A stretch of DNA of 64,000 bases, from assembly GCF_013391415.1 (NCBI RefSeq), contig NZ_JACAXB010000018.1, positions 62,001 through 126,000 on the forward strand, in the 5' to 3' direction. The DNA comes from Aquitalea sp. LB_tupeE. GTDB taxonomy: Bacteria; Pseudomonadota; Gammaproteobacteria; Burkholderiales; Chromobacteriaceae. Under the pieces are notes generated by a model. That model saw only the letters and a list, made by a program, of their open reading frames with translations, had not been told where the DNA came from and made no database searches. How positions within the stretch are numbered: the first letter of the stretch is position 1; each line of letters starts with the position of its first letter. Positions 54,558 through 62,433 of the stretch are shown here, one piece after another. A program made the translations under genes and the position numbers.

Positions 54558-55703
54558 ATGAAATTTGCCACCAAGACCATCCATTCCGGCTATGACAGCA
54601 GCCAGCACTGCAAGTCGGTGATGCCGCCGATTTATCAAACCTCGGCCTTTGAATTTGCCGAAGTGGGCGAGCAACTGCCGTTTGCCTATGCCCGCACCGG
54701 CACCCCTACACGTGCTGCGCTGGAAAGCTGCCTGGCCAGCCTGGAAAATGCCAGGCACGGCCTGGCGTTTGCTAGCGGCATGGCCGCCATTGATGCCGTG
54801 CTGCGCGCCACGCTCAAGCCCGGTGATGAAGTGATTGCCGTGGCCGACCTCTACGGCGGCGCGTATCGCCTGCTGACCAAGGTGATGGCACCGGCCGGTA
54901 TCACGGTGACCTTTGTCGACCTGACCGACCCGGCCAATTTGCAGCAAGCCATCAGCGCCCGCACCAAGATGCTGTGGCTGGAGTCGCCCACCAACCCCCT
55001 GCTCAACCTGGTCGATATCACCGCCTTGTCCACCATCGCTCACCAGCATGGCGCAGTAGTGGCGGTAGACAGCACTTTTGCCACGCCGTATTTGCAAAAC
55101 CCCATCGACCTGGGGGCCGACATCGTGGTGCATTCCGCCACCAAATATCTTGGCGGCCATTCTGACGTATTGCTGGGTCTGGTGGCCGTCAGCGACGACA
55201 AGCTGTTTGCCGACATCAAGTTCATCCAGAATTCCGCCGGTGGTGTGCCGGGGCCGCAGGATTGCTTCCTCACCCTGCGCGGCATCAAGACCCTTCACCT
55301 GCGCATGGAACGCCACTGCGACAATGCCGAACAGGTGGCTGCCTTCCTGCGCGACCATCCCAAGGTAGAAAAAGTGTTCTTCCCCGGCTTTGCCGACCAC
55401 CCCGGTCATGACATCGCCCGGCAGCAGATGCGTCGTTTTGGCGGCATCGTCACCATCTGGCTGAAGGAAAACACCCGCGCCGAAGCCAGCCGTGTGGCCA
55501 GCAAGTTGCAGCTGTTTGCCTTGGCCGAATCGCTGGGCGGGGTGGAGTCGCTGGTCAACCATAGCTACACCATGTCGCACGGCGGTATGCCGCCGGAGCA
55601 GAAAGCCTCACTGGGCATTCGTGAAGGTGGCCTGCGCCTGTCCATCGGCGTGGAAGATATCGAAGACATTCTGACGGATCTGGCACAGGCATTGGCCGAT
55701 TAA
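54558..55703 (+). CDS. Cys/Met-metabolism PLP enzyme (cystathionine gamma-synthase/lyase type)
   Basis: A 381-residue fold-type I PLP enzyme. The Schiff-base Lys is in VVHSATKYLGGHSD. Tyr in YARTGTPTR and the LESPTNPLLNLVDI segment are the cofactor and substrate contacts, with SLGGVESLVNHSYTMSHGGM near the C terminus. It is in the gamma-synthase/lyase/O-acetylhomoserine group; which reaction cannot be decided from sequence alone. The upstream 200 bp is AT-rich and may hold its promoter; fpr lies 100 bp downstream. Confidence 0.9.
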   Translation: MKFATKTIHSGYDSSQHCKSVMPPIYQTSAFEFAEVGEQLPFAYARTGTPTRAALESCLASLENARHGLAFASGMAAIDAVLRATLKPGDEVIAVADLYGGAYRLLTKVMAPAGITVTFVDLTDPANLQQAISARTKMLWLESPTNPLLNLVDITALSTIAHQHGAVVAVDSTFATPYLQNPIDLGADIVVHSATKYLGGHSDVLLGLVAVSDDKLFADIKFIQNSAGGVPGPQDCFLTLRGIKTLHLRMERHCDNAEQVAAFLRDHPKVEKVFFPGFADHPGHDIARQQMRRFGGIVTIWLKENTRAEASRVASKLQLFALAESLGGVESLVNHSYTMSHGGMPPEQKASLGIREGGLRLSIGVEDIEDILTDLAQALAD

Positions 55704-55769
55704 GCCGTCATGGGGTGAAACGGGCTGCCCAGCAAGCCGGGTCTGGCTTGTTGCGGCGGCCCTGATGCG

Positions 55770-55791
55770 GTAAATTACCTGAGTAAATTAC
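55770..55791. promoter_or_regulatory. Direct repeat GTAAATTAC upstream of fpr
   Basis: The 9-bp sequence GTAAATTAC occurs at 55770-55778 and again at 55783-55791, 13 bp apart and ending 14 bp before the fpr ATG. Tandem half-sites this close to the start suggest an operator or overlapping promoter elements; which regulator binds is unknown. Confidence 0.4.
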
Positions 55792-55804
55792 TAAGGTATT
55801 GATC

Positions 55805-56584
55805 ATGGCCGCCCCTGCAGCAGAAAAATACACCACCCAGACTATTCTTTCCCTGCAGCACTGGAGCGAAAAGCTGTTCAGCTTTCGCCTGAGTCGCCCC
55901 GAATCCTGGCGCTTTGTGCCCGGTCAGTTCGCCCGGCTGGGCTTGCCGCTGGAAAACGGCGGCATGGTGTGGCGGGCTTATTCCATGACCTCCGCCAGCT
56001 GGGACGAGCATCTGGAGTTTTTCTCCATCGTGGTGCCGGATGGGCTGTTCACCTCGCGCCTGGCGCGTTTGCAGGTGGGTGACACTGTCCTGCTGGATAA
56101 CAAGGCCAATGGCTTTTTCACCGTGGACCGCCTGCCGGATGGCGAAGACCTGTGGCTGCTGGCCACCGGCACCGGTCTGGCCCCTTATCTGTCCATCTTG
56201 CAGCAGCCAGAAGTGTGGCAGCGCTTTGCCCGTATCGTGCTGGTGCATTGCGTGCGTGATGTCAGCGAACTGGCCTATCGTGATGAGATTGCCGCCTTGC
56301 GGCAGCACCCTTTGTGGCAGGAATGGGGCGAGCGTTTGCAATATCTGCCCGTGGTGACGCGCCAGCCGGAGCCTGGCATGTTGCAGCAGCGCATTCCGGC
56401 CTTGCTGGCCAGTGGCGAGTTGGCCGAAGCGGCCGGCCTGCCGCTGACACCAGAGCGCTCGCGCTTCATGATTTGTGGCAATCCGGCCATGGTGGAAGAC
56501 ACCCACCGTCAATTGATGAAGATGGGCTTTCGCCTGAGCCGACTCAGCGCCCCTGGTCATCTGGTGCTGGAGAACGGCTGGTAA
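55805..56584 (+). CDS. fpr: Ferredoxin-NADP+ reductase
   Basis: A 259-residue FAD/NADP enzyme. WRAYSMTSASWDEHLEF is the FAD site (R-x-Y-S-M), TGTGLAPYLSIL is the NADP-binding turn, and VLVHCVRDVSELAYRDEI follows. C-terminal FMICGNPAMVEDTHRQL and VLENGW complete the family pattern. It moves electrons between NADPH and ferredoxin or flavodoxin, in Fe-S assembly and oxidative stress. ATG 55805 is used; the TTG at 55799 is less likely. The direct repeat ending just upstream hints at regulation. Confidence 0.93.
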   Translation: MAAPAAEKYTTQTILSLQHWSEKLFSFRLSRPESWRFVPGQFARLGLPLENGGMVWRAYSMTSASWDEHLEFFSIVVPDGLFTSRLARLQVGDTVLLDNKANGFFTVDRLPDGEDLWLLATGTGLAPYLSILQQPEVWQRFARIVLVHCVRDVSELAYRDEIAALRQHPLWQEWGERLQYLPVVTRQPEPGMLQQRIPALLASGELAEAAGLPLTPERSRFMICGNPAMVEDTHRQLMKMGFRLSRLSAPGHLVLENGW

Positions 56585-56609
56585 GCCAGATGCCGGCGCA
56601 TGGCCGGCC

Positions 56610-56637
56610 TTGACTTTAATTAATATATTAACAATAT
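56610..56637 (+). promoter_or_regulatory. AT-rich promoter region of the araC-type gene
   Basis: TTGACT (56610-56615) is followed by an AT-rich tract with CAATAT at 56632-56637 as a weak -10 with 16-bp spacing. It lies 195 bp before the chosen start, leaving a long leader. Confidence 0.35.
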
Positions 56638-56831
56638 GAGGCAATGCCCGGTGCGGGATACTCCCGCGTTTGGCAAGGCCGAGTGGTGATGACATCACCG
56701 GCTATACGGCCCCTTACAAGAGGGCCATCCGGAGGAGACACCATGCACACCGTCACCCGCCGCTGTGGCCAGTCAGGCTGGCCGTCTGCCTGCAGCCTTG
56801 TCCTGTGGCCGCCGTTTGCCGGGAGCTGCCG

Positions 56832-57818
56832 ATGACCGCCCGTTCACTGACAGATGTCAGCATTTCCACCCATGCGGTCAGCCGCAGCGAACGGGTGCAC
56901 TTCTGGCGCGAACAAGTAGGGCAGCTATTGATTGATGTGGAGTGCCAACGCGAGCCAGGACAGGAGCTGGACGCCAGCCTGCGCTATCAGGATTTCGGCC
57001 TGTTCCGCATGGCTACCATAGAGGCCAATGCCCATTCCGTGGTACGCAGCGGCCACAGCATCCGCCATGATGGGCGCGACAGCATTTTTGCATGCCTGAT
57101 GTTGCAGGGGCGTGGCTTCAGTCATCAGGGGGTGGACTGCGCGCTGCATGTGCCGGGTGATGTGGTGCTGTATGACACCGCCCAGCCCTATGGACATGGT
57201 TTCCCGGAGCAGATGGCGATGGCGGTGCTGGATATACCGCGCCAGCTGTTCCAGCAGCAGGTGGGTAGATGGCAAGAGCGCGGTCTGGTCAAGATAGACC
57301 ATAGCGTGGGTATTGCCGGTTGGGGGCCGCAGGTCGTGCGGCAGCTGCTGACGGTTGGTGCGCTGGTACAAGCCGGTGCGCGCGAACATCAGGCCAGCCA
57401 GTTGCTGGAATGGCTGCATTCCTTGTGGAGTGTGCATAGCGGCCAGATGCAGGCCGGCAAATCCACCCTGTGCAGCCTGTGGCGTGCCAAAGCTTATATC
57501 GAGCAACATCTGGCCGAAGATGAGCTGGATGGCGAGCACATCAGCCGCGCGCTGAGGCTGTCAGCCCGCCAGCTGGCACGCATTTTTGCGCAGGAAGGCT
57601 TGTCGGTCAGCCGCTATCTGTGGGGGCGACGACTGGAGCGTTGCCGCATCGACCTGCAAGACCCGGCATTGCGCCACCTGTCGGTGAGCGAGCTGGGTTT
57701 CCGCTGGGGCTTCAATCACAGCGCCCATTTTTGCCGCAGCTATAAACAGCGGTTCGGCGAAACGCCCAGCCAGACCCGCCAGCGTGGCATGCTGTCACTG
57801 CAAGGTGACGGGTTGTGA
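56832..57818 (+). CDS. AraC-family transcriptional regulator
   Basis: A 328-residue regulator. The N-terminal half has the AraC_binding_2 pattern (RSERVHFWREQVGQLLIDVE, then SIFACLMLQGRGFSHQGVDC). The C-terminal double helix-turn-helix includes LDGEHISRALRLSARQLARIF and VSELGFRWGFNHSAHFCRSY, the AraC signature. ATG 56832 is preceded by GGGAG; the open frame extends upstream to 56670 through unlikely sequence. It is convergent with a GMC oxidoreductase; regulators of this class often control an adjacent alcohol- or choline-oxidising enzyme, though the facing orientation leaves this open. Confidence 0.9.
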   Translation: MTARSLTDVSISTHAVSRSERVHFWREQVGQLLIDVECQREPGQELDASLRYQDFGLFRMATIEANAHSVVRSGHSIRHDGRDSIFACLMLQGRGFSHQGVDCALHVPGDVVLYDTAQPYGHGFPEQMAMAVLDIPRQLFQQQVGRWQERGLVKIDHSVGIAGWGPQVVRQLLTVGALVQAGAREHQASQLLEWLHSLWSVHSGQMQAGKSTLCSLWRAKAYIEQHLAEDELDGEHISRALRLSARQLARIFAQEGLSVSRYLWGRRLERCRIDLQDPALRHLSVSELGFRWGFNHSAHFCRSYKQRFGETPSQTRQRGMLSLQGDGL

Positions 57819-57831
57819 CCGGTGTGTCGGT

Positions 57832-57860
57832 GGCCAGCTCCTGCCGGCAGGGGACTGGCC
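57832..57860. other. Inverted repeat between convergent araC-type and GMC genes
   Basis: GGCCAG (57832-57837) and CTGGCC (57855-57860) enclose CCTGCCGGCAGG (57840-57851). There is no U tract, so it is a weak terminator at best. Confidence 0.3.
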
Positions 57861-57878
57861 CGACTCAATGGCTGTGGC

Positions 57879-59462
57879 TCAGCTGCGCAAGATGAAGTCG
57901 GCGCAGCGCTCGGCAATCATGATGACCGGCGCATTGGTATTGCCGGAAATGATGCTGGGCATGATGGAGGCATCGCAGATGCGCACGCCTTCCACGCCAT
58001 TGAGCTGTAGCTGCGGGTTGACCACCGCCGCCGCATCGCCACCCATGCGGCAGGTGCCAACCGGATGGTAGACAGTCTTGGCATGGCTGCGGATGTGCGT
58101 GATCAGCACTTCATCGCTGGCGTGCTCCGCTGCCGACGGGAGCAGCTCCTCACTGATCACCCGTTGTAGCGAGGGCGCTCGCAAGATGCGCCGTGCCAGC
58201 CTGACTCCGCGCAGCAGGCCGGCCACATCGTCCTCATGGCTCAGTGCGCCGCTGACAAAGCGCAGCGGGGCGCGCGCATCGGGGCTACTCAGGCTGACTG
58301 AGCCGCGTGATTTGGGACGCAACAGGCAGGGGTTGATGGAAATGCCGTGGCCGGGCAGTGGCTCTCGATCCACATCGCCCACCAGCACCGGCAACACGTG
58401 AAACTGGATGTCCGGACGGCTGCTGCCGTCGGTGCAGGCAAAGCCGCCGCTTTCCACCACATTGGAAGTGAGCAGTCCACTGCGCAGCAGCTGCCACTGC
58501 AAGCCATTGAGCAAGGCATTGAAGCCGCGCTCCTGCCCCAGCAGGCTGATCGGTTCGCGGCAGCGGCCATACACCGATACCTCCAGGTGATCCTGATAAT
58601 TCTGGCCAACTTCCGCTGCGTCATGCAGCACGGCTATGCCATGCTCACGCAGCTGTGCGGCTGGGCCAACACCGGACAGCAGCAGTATCTTGGGGGTGGA
58701 CAGCGCACCGGCACACAGAATGACCTCGCTACCGGCGTGGGCCTCGTGACACTGGCCATCAGCAGTAAGCCACTGTATGCCACTGGCGCGCTTGTCCTGC
58801 CATAGCAGTTTTTCCACATAACAGCCGGTACGCACCTGCAGATTGTCGCGCTGGCGTACTGCTGCCAGATAGGTGGCCGCCGTGCTGCCGCGTTGGCCAT
58901 TGAAGGTGGTGGTATGAAAAAATCCGCTGCCTTGCTGCAGCGGCCCGTTGAAATCGTCGTTATAGGGCAGGCCGCACTCTTGCGCCGCCTTGACGAAGGC
59001 CAGGCTCAGCGGATGGCGATAACGGGTATCGCTGACGCGCAGTGGTCCTTCGGTGCCATGGTAGGGGCCGGAGAGCCGCATATGGTTTTCGGCCTTTTTG
59101 AACGCTGGCAGCACCTGCTCCCATCCCCAGCCGCTGCAGCCCTGCGCGGCCCAGTCATCATAATCGTTGGCCGTCCCCCGGATATACACCATGGCATTGA
59201 TGGAGCTGCCGCCCCCCAGCGTGCGGCCTTGCGGTACATGGATGCGGCGACCGGCGGCACTAGCCTGCGGCTCGCTTTGGTAAATCACGCTGCGTTCACT
59301 GCCGATGACCTTGATGAAGGTGGCCGGCATGTGGATGAAGGGGCTGTTGTCCGGTGGGCCATCCTCCAGCAATAGAACCCGTTTGCCGGCTTCGACCAGC
59401 CGGCAGGTGATGGTGCAGCCTGCGGAGCCGCCTCCCACCACGATATAGTCAAATTGTGGCAT
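57879..59462 (-). CDS. GMC-family FAD oxidoreductase (choline/alcohol dehydrogenase type)
   Basis: A 527-residue flavoprotein. FDYIVVGGGSAGCTITCRLVEAG is the Rossmann FAD fold, GRTLGGGSSINAMVYIRG and ILCAGALSTPKILLLSGVGP are GMC signatures, and HPVGTCRMGGD carries the catalytic His with a second His/Asn pair near SGNTNAPVIMIAER. Substrates in this group are alcohols, choline or aliphatic alcohols (AlkJ type). AGGAGAAGG precedes ATG 59462. It converges with the AraC regulator. Confidence 0.92.
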   Translation of the reverse strand: MPQFDYIVVGGGSAGCTITCRLVEAGKRVLLLEDGPPDNSPFIHMPATFIKVIGSERSVIYQSEPQASAAGRRIHVPQGRTLGGGSSINAMVYIRGTANDYDDWAAQGCSGWGWEQVLPAFKKAENHMRLSGPYHGTEGPLRVSDTRYRHPLSLAFVKAAQECGLPYNDDFNGPLQQGSGFFHTTTFNGQRGSTAATYLAAVRQRDNLQVRTGCYVEKLLWQDKRASGIQWLTADGQCHEAHAGSEVILCAGALSTPKILLLSGVGPAAQLREHGIAVLHDAAEVGQNYQDHLEVSVYGRCREPISLLGQERGFNALLNGLQWQLLRSGLLTSNVVESGGFACTDGSSRPDIQFHVLPVLVGDVDREPLPGHGISINPCLLRPKSRGSVSLSSPDARAPLRFVSGALSHEDDVAGLLRGVRLARRILRAPSLQRVISEELLPSAAEHASDEVLITHIRSHAKTVYHPVGTCRMGGDAAAVVNPQLQLNGVEGVRICDASIMPSIISGNTNAPVIMIAERCADFILRS

Positions 59463-59644
59463 TGCCTTCTCCTTGTTCTCCTGCGCCCGTTGCGGGCGGG
59501 ACTTCAGCTTATGGGCTGGAGAAAAGGCAAGTTGACTGCTGCGGCCATGCCACTTGATTGTGCGGGACAGCGTCCTGGCTATTCACGCCCAGCAAGCGGC
59601 TGAGCCGGTATGACAGGCCATGTTGCCAGTGACTTTGCGAGCAT

Positions 59645-59677
59645 AAAAAAGCCGCAGGAGCAAACCTGCGGCTTTTT
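59645..59677 (-). terminator. Terminator of the PLP decarboxylase gene
   Basis: AGCCGCAGG (59650-59658) and CCTGCGGCT (59665-59673), with A-run 59645-59650 giving U's on the minus strand. It lies about 20 bp beyond the decarboxylase stop. Confidence 0.85.
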
Positions 59678-59697
59678 GCATGGTGCGCTGTGGCTGC

Positions 59698-61953
59698 TTA
59701 CTTGACGCAATCCACGCAGTACACCTTGCGGCCTTCCACATCGGTGGCCACCAGGCCGTGCACGTCGGTCTCGAAGCCCGGCAGTTCGCGGTTGAAGGCC
59801 TGGGCAAAGCGCAGGTAGTCAACAATGGTCTTGTTGAAACGCTCACCCGGAATCAGCAGCGGAATGCCCGGCGGGTAAGGCGTCAGCAGCACGGCGGTGA
59901 CACGGCCTTCCAACTGGTCTACCGGTACACGCTCGATCTCGCGGTGCGCCATCTTGGCAAAGGCATCAGACGGACGCATGGCCGGCTCCATCTCGGACAG
60001 ATAGATCTCGGTGGTCAGGCGGGCGATGTCATGCTTGGTGTACAAGGCATGAATGCGCTGGCACAGGTCGCGCAGGCCCACGCGTTCGTACTGCGGGTAG
60101 CGCGAGACAAAGTCCGGCATGGCGCGCCACAGCGGCTGGTTCTTGTCGAAGTCGTCCTTGAACTGTTGCAGCAGTGAAATCAGCGTGTTCCAGCGGCCCT
60201 TGGTAATGCCGATGGTGAACATGATGAAGAAGCTGTACAGGCCGGTTTTTTCCACCACCACGCCGTGTTCGGTGAGGTACTTGGTGACGATGGCGGCGGG
60301 GATGCCCATTTCTTCGAAGCTGCCGTCTACGTCCAGGCCCGGGGTCAGCACGGTGGCCTTGATCGGGTCCAGCAGGTTGAAGCCTTCCTCGATGCCGGCA
60401 AAACCATGCCAGTGCGCGCCGGGTTTCAGTTCCCAGTCCACCGGGTCGCAGATGCCGTCGTCGGACAGCTCGTCCGGGCCCCATACGCTGAACCACCAGT
60501 CGTTGCCGTATTCCTCGTCCACCTTGCGCATGGCGCGGCGGAAATCCAGTGCTTCCACCAGCGACTCTTCCACCAGTGCCTGGCCACCCGGCTGCTCCAT
60601 CATGGCGGCGGCCACGTCGCAGCTGGCAATAATGGAATATTGTGGGCTGGTGGAGGTGTGCATCAGATAGGCCTCGTTGAACCAGGCGGTATCCAGCTGA
60701 CGGTTTTGCGGGTCCTGCACCAGAATCTGCGAAGCCTGGCTGATACCGGCCAGCAGCTTGTGGGTGGACTGGGTGGAGAAGATCAGGCTGTCCTTGCAGC
60801 GCGGACGGCCTTCGCCAATGGCGTGGAAGTCGCCATAGAAGTCGTGGAAGCTGGCGTGCGGCAGCCAGGCTTCGTCAAAGTGCAGCGTGTCCACTTCACC
60901 ATCCAGAATGCCCTTGATCTCTTCCACGTTGTACAAAATGCCATCGTAGGTGGACTGGGTGATGGTGAGGATGCGCGGCTTGAGCTTGGGGTTCTTTTCC
61001 AGCGCTTCGCGGGCAAAGGGGTTGGCCAGAATCTTTTTCTTGATGCTGTCCAGCTGGAATTCCGACTTGGGAATCGGGCCGATGATGCCGTAGTGGTTGC
61101 GGGTGGGCATCAGGAATACCGGAATGGCACCGGTCATCATGATGGCGTGCAGGTTGGACTTGTGGCAGTTGCGGTCCACCAGCACGATGTCGCCAGCCGC
61201 CACGCAGCTGTGCCATACGATCTTGTTGGAAGTCGAAGTACCGTTGGTGACAAAGAACAGGTGGTCGGCATTGAAAATGCGCGCTGCATTGCGTTCCGAG
61301 GCGGCAATCGGGCCGGTGTGGTCCAGCAGCTGGCCCAGTTCGTCCACCGCATTGCACACGTCGGCGCGCAACATGTTTTCGCCAAAGAACTGGTGGAACA
61401 TCTGGCCCACCGGGCTTTTCAGGAAGGCTACGCCACCGGAGTGGCCGGGGCAGTGCCAGGAGTAGGAGCCATCATGGGCGTAGTCCACCAGTGCGCGGAA
61501 AAACGGCGGGGCCAGGCTGTCCAGATAGCTCTTGGATTCGCGGATGATATGGCGCGCCACGAATTCCGGCGTGTCTTCGTGCATGTGGATGAAGCCATGC
61601 AGCTCACGCAGGATGTCGTTGGGTATATGGCGCGCGGTGCGGGTTTCGCCGTACAGGTAGACCGGAATGTCCGGGTTACGGCGGCGGATTTCTGCCACAA
61701 AGCTGTACAGCTGGCCCAGGGCGTTTTCCGATGCGTCGTCGGTCTGGAACTCTTCGTCGTCGATGGACAAGATGAAACCGGCTGCCCGGCTTTGCTGTTG
61801 GGCAAAGGAGGTGAGGTCACCATAGCTGGTGTAACCGATCACACTCATGCCTTCGGCCTCCATGGCTGCTGCCAGTTCGCGGATGCCGGAGCCGCTGGTG
61901 TTTTCCGAGCGGAAGTCCTCGTCGATGATGACGATGGGGAAGTGAAAACGCAT
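59698..61953 (-). CDS. PLP-dependent Orn/Lys/Arg decarboxylase (LdcA/AdiA type)
   Basis: A 751-residue fold-type I decarboxylase with the N-terminal wing (response-regulator-like) domain (FPIVIIDEDFRSENTSGSG), a central PLP domain with SWHCPGHSGGVAF, LFFVTNGTSTSNKIV and the Lys399 of STQSTHKLLAG, and a C-terminal domain (RVTAVLLTPYPPGIPLLIPGERF). The likely reaction is decarboxylation of lysine, arginine or ornithine, giving polyamine or acid resistance. ATG 61953 is chosen because family members begin near FPIVII; the frame is open 17 codons further. A leader of over 300 bases precedes it. The terminator follows closely. Confidence 0.93.
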   Translation of the reverse strand: MRFHFPIVIIDEDFRSENTSGSGIRELAAAMEAEGMSVIGYTSYGDLTSFAQQQSRAAGFILSIDDEEFQTDDASENALGQLYSFVAEIRRRNPDIPVYLYGETRTARHIPNDILRELHGFIHMHEDTPEFVARHIIRESKSYLDSLAPPFFRALVDYAHDGSYSWHCPGHSGGVAFLKSPVGQMFHQFFGENMLRADVCNAVDELGQLLDHTGPIAASERNAARIFNADHLFFVTNGTSTSNKIVWHSCVAAGDIVLVDRNCHKSNLHAIMMTGAIPVFLMPTRNHYGIIGPIPKSEFQLDSIKKKILANPFAREALEKNPKLKPRILTITQSTYDGILYNVEEIKGILDGEVDTLHFDEAWLPHASFHDFYGDFHAIGEGRPRCKDSLIFSTQSTHKLLAGISQASQILVQDPQNRQLDTAWFNEAYLMHTSTSPQYSIIASCDVAAAMMEQPGGQALVEESLVEALDFRRAMRKVDEEYGNDWWFSVWGPDELSDDGICDPVDWELKPGAHWHGFAGIEEGFNLLDPIKATVLTPGLDVDGSFEEMGIPAAIVTKYLTEHGVVVEKTGLYSFFIMFTIGITKGRWNTLISLLQQFKDDFDKNQPLWRAMPDFVSRYPQYERVGLRDLCQRIHALYTKHDIARLTTEIYLSEMEPAMRPSDAFAKMAHREIERVPVDQLEGRVTAVLLTPYPPGIPLLIPGERFNKTIVDYLRFAQAFNRELPGFETDVHGLVATDVEGRKVYCVDCVK

Positions 61954-62433
61954 ACCTGAGTCCTTGTCGGTCAAAACTCGGACACCACAGCCGGGAATGG
62001 CCATTCAGGAAGGCAGCCCTTGCCATGGGCAAGGACACTACCGTGCACCTGTAACGCCTGTCGGCCCGCAGCTTGCTGCAGTGTCACTCGGTGCGCGTTG
62101 GGGCGCAGTCGCCGGGTTGGCGAGGCTGGCCTTGAGGCGCGTAATGTTACTAGGCGCGCACGGAAACCGGGGTGCATCCTGCTGGCTGACGTGGAGTGGC
62201 CGCAGATCCCCGGCTTCCTTAGGGAGCACGGTGAGTGTGCGTCCTTCACGTCGGCCGGCTTGGAGAACATCCCAAGAAAGCGCGCATTGTAGTCCTTTTA
62301 CCGTGCTTGTGTTGCAAGGCAATATCAGTGCGTGAAAATATTCTGCAAGTTTGATCAAATATCCTGCCGGAATCCTTGTCTGGCAAGGCTTTCAGCGGAA
62401 TGAAGCGGGCTTAAAGGATTGTTTTAAGACAGA
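61954..62433. other. Long GC-rich leader or intergenic region upstream of the decarboxylase
   Basis: About 480 bp without a supported gene. Close to the decarboxylase it is GC-rich with inverted repeats such as CCTTGCC-ATG-GGCAAGG (62018-62034) and GCAGC-TTGC-TGC-like stems near 62070. The far part (62280-62430) is AT-rich and is the likely promoter zone for a minus-strand transcript, giving a leader of about 300 nt. I recognise no known riboswitch. Confidence 0.4.

Noticed and set aside
62350-62357. TTGATCAA near 62350 as an FNR site
   Set aside because: The half-sites abut without the four-base spacer.
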